From positions 558,001 to 622,000 of the forward strand of contig JAQJVL010000517.1 of the NCBI GenBank assembly GCA_035578905.1: 64,000 nt of DNA, given 5' to 3'. Source of the DNA: Stictocephala bisonia. Lineage: Eukaryota > Arthropoda > Insecta > Hemiptera > Membracidae. Under the pieces are notes generated by a model, which was not told where the DNA came from, searched no databases, and saw only the letters and a program-made list of their open reading frames with translations. How positions within the stretch are numbered: position 1 is the stretch's first letter; each line of letters opens with the position of its first letter. Both the position numbers and the translations under genes were made by a program. Shown in pieces: positions 62,512 through 64,000 of this stretch.

Positions 62512-62745
62512 GTAGGTTTATTTTATTTATTGTTTAATTTTCTAGATGCTACAACCGAATATATAAATCTAGGAGATATTGATAAATTCCTTACCAAGGA
62601 CCCTAACCATGATGTTATAACTTCATGATTTGTCGTTATATAACAAGCAACTCGCATAATAACGGACACACTTAAGGGATAACAGACATGACTCAACCAG
62701 CAATTTTACAGATACAAATAAGAGGGAACTAACACAATGTCTCAA

Positions 62746-63190
62746 ATTCATTCATTATTAACACGCAGATCGTCAAGGTATAAGAAAATATGAGGGACAA
62801 ATGAGTTTGATGAGTTTATATGAACAAGTGTAGTCATTGTTACTAACTAAGGTCGACTGTTCCTCAGAAAGAGCTATTTATTTATAGCCCAATAGCCAGG
62901 GCAACTAAGAGACCTACAGCTTTACGTGGAATCTGAACCTCGTAGTCTTGGTCTTATTTTCAGCTAACTGACAAGCCTGACACTCAGTTCTCTTCCCTAT
63001 ACAACATCTGAACATTTACTAGCATCCAACATGGACACTCCAGACTTCTCTAGTAGTGGCCACATCTATGGCAACCATTGAGCGATTCCATGTTGGTATC
63101 AAAAAGACCGAGCATAGAACCTATCGCCTACAATCTCCTCAACACTTTGTCCCCAAGTAGCTGGATTACAGCACTGCGCCACCAGTGCTG
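62746..63190 (-). mobile_element. SINE-A copy 8 (near full length)
   Basis: All blocks of copy 1 are present in the same order, with the head (CACTGGTGGCGCAGTGCTGT on the minus strand) at the right end. It lies in the intron after exon 13. Confidence 0.7.
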
Positions 63191-63540
63191 AGATATACAA
63201 AGCATTGAGCTGTTACAATTTATTTTCATTGGTTTGTTTTTACGGTTGTAGTGTATCATGAATCACTTAAGGAATAATTACATTCATTGATAACCAAAAA
63301 CCCAAAATCCCGGTCAGTCTGAAAAATGTTGTAGAACATACTTTAATACAATCCACCTACAAAGTTTTTAGGAAGAGATAATTTAAAAATATATATATAG
63401 CGTGTGGTTTGTGGTTAGCTACCATTTATTAAAATACAAAAGCTATATGTATTTAGAAAAAAAGCCAAAAGTCATCAAAAGATTACATATTTATTTAGGG
63501 TTATTTATTAGGGTAAGGGGATACAAGCAAAATGTAAGTA

Positions 63541-64000
63541 CAGTAGACTCTCGGTTATCCGAGGTAATTGGGACCGAGACCACCTCGGATACACAAAAAA
63601 CTCGGATAATCCCGAGATGGGTTGTACTGATAAGAAAAACGCGTAAAAATCGATAATTGTGTTACCATTAACATACTAATAGTACAAACTAATAAACTAA
63701 CACATATAACTATATAAAATACAAAAACATTTACCTTAATCAGTAAATATTAATGTTTGAAAAAGTCTTTGATTGACTTTTGCGTAAGTTTCGTGCCTCT
63801 CTTTGATGCCGCAATGTTCCGCCAACGTTGAAAATGGAGGACATCGAATGGAGTTGATTCCTCTTGTTGCTCAACGTATGCGAGTGCTCCTTCAAGTAAC
63901 TTCAATCCCTCGGAATGAGTAATCTTTGGAGTAGCATCATCTGTGTCTTCATCTTCTTCTTCTTCTTCATTATTGTTTTTGTTTACAATGAGATCGGCAA
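63541..64000 (-). mobile_element. Tigger/pogo transposon, terminal part only
   Basis: CAGTAGACTCTCGGTTATCC after TA (63539-63540) is a classic Tigger-type end, followed by GAGGTAATTGGGACCGAGAC and a subterminal CTCGGAT repeat. The transposase comes in from the right on the minus strand. Confidence 0.85.
63750..64000 (-). CDS. Tigger/pogo transposase C-terminus, partial, no lesion visible
   Basis: About 82 codons with no stop before TAA at 63750-63752. They read an acidic run (NNNEEEEEDEDTDDATPKIT), then HSEGLKLLEGALAYVEQQEE, DVLHFQRWRNIAASKRGT and TQKSIKDFFKH. The pattern L-x-x-AL-x-YVEQQ...W-x-x-IA...Q-x-SI-x-DFF is the usual tail of Tigger transposases. The start, CENP-B-like HTH and DDE core lie outside the window, so activity cannot be judged. 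Confidence 0.8.
   Translation of the reverse strand, partial: ADLIVNKNNNEEEEEDEDTDDATPKITHSEGLKLLEGALAYVEQQEESTPFDVLHFQRWRNIAASKRGTKLTQKSIKDFFKH

Overview
This is an AT-rich, intron- and transposon-dense piece of an animal genome, almost certainly an arthropod and most likely an insect. The evidence is GT-AG introns, mariner, piggyBac, Harbinger and Penelope relics, and tRNA-derived SINEs. The order cannot be fixed from the sequence; a hemipteran-like large genome would fit. I see no bacterial features, rRNA, functional tRNA gene or CRISPR array.

The one host gene recognised is a plus-strand dipeptidyl peptidase 4-like (peptidase family S9B) gene. Thirteen coding exons run from 6247 to 62511 and join in frame across every splice junction, giving about 692 residues. 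The order is a type II membrane anchor, the beta-propeller with the substrate-binding Arg and the Glu-Glu motif, the start of the alpha/beta hydrolase domain with the oxyanion Tyr, and the nucleophile serine in a GWSYGG motif. The catalytic Asp and His exons lie beyond position 64000, and the exon before 6247 was not found. The retained serine argues for an active peptidase rather than a DPP6/DPP10-like inactive homologue.

The rest is intronic or upstream DNA filled with mobile elements. 1-6.2 kb: CAGGG-ended TA elements, a SINE, a LINE RT fragment and an 873-bp near-perfect foldback. 6.5-15.5 kb: pogo-like MITEs, a SINE and a back-to-back Penelope relic with a GIY-YIG domain. 15.5-23 kb: a LINE with a YADD reverse transcriptase, a LINE ORF1 with zinc-finger and FP domains, and SINEs. 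24-26 kb: a Tc1/mariner-type element with arms of about 490 bp and transposase remnants. 31.7-32.7 and 44.8-45.6 kb: two mariner relics of one family. 33-37.8 kb: an RTE-like repeat, a TTAA MITE, a LINE end, a foldback and a pogo-like MITE. 39.65-43.26 kb: a Harbinger element carrying both transposase and Myb-like partner, broken by a minisatellite insertion. 46.6-48.6 kb: a GC-richer block between inverted arms. 49.8-52.4 kb: a complete but dead piggyBac element. 54.4-60.2 kb: foldback and hAT-like ends, an 18-bp minisatellite and a LINE. 63.5 kb to the end: an apparently undamaged Tigger/pogo transposase tail.

All calls come from reading motifs and splice signals by eye. No database search was run, so family names below superfamily level and boundaries of degenerate elements are approximate.
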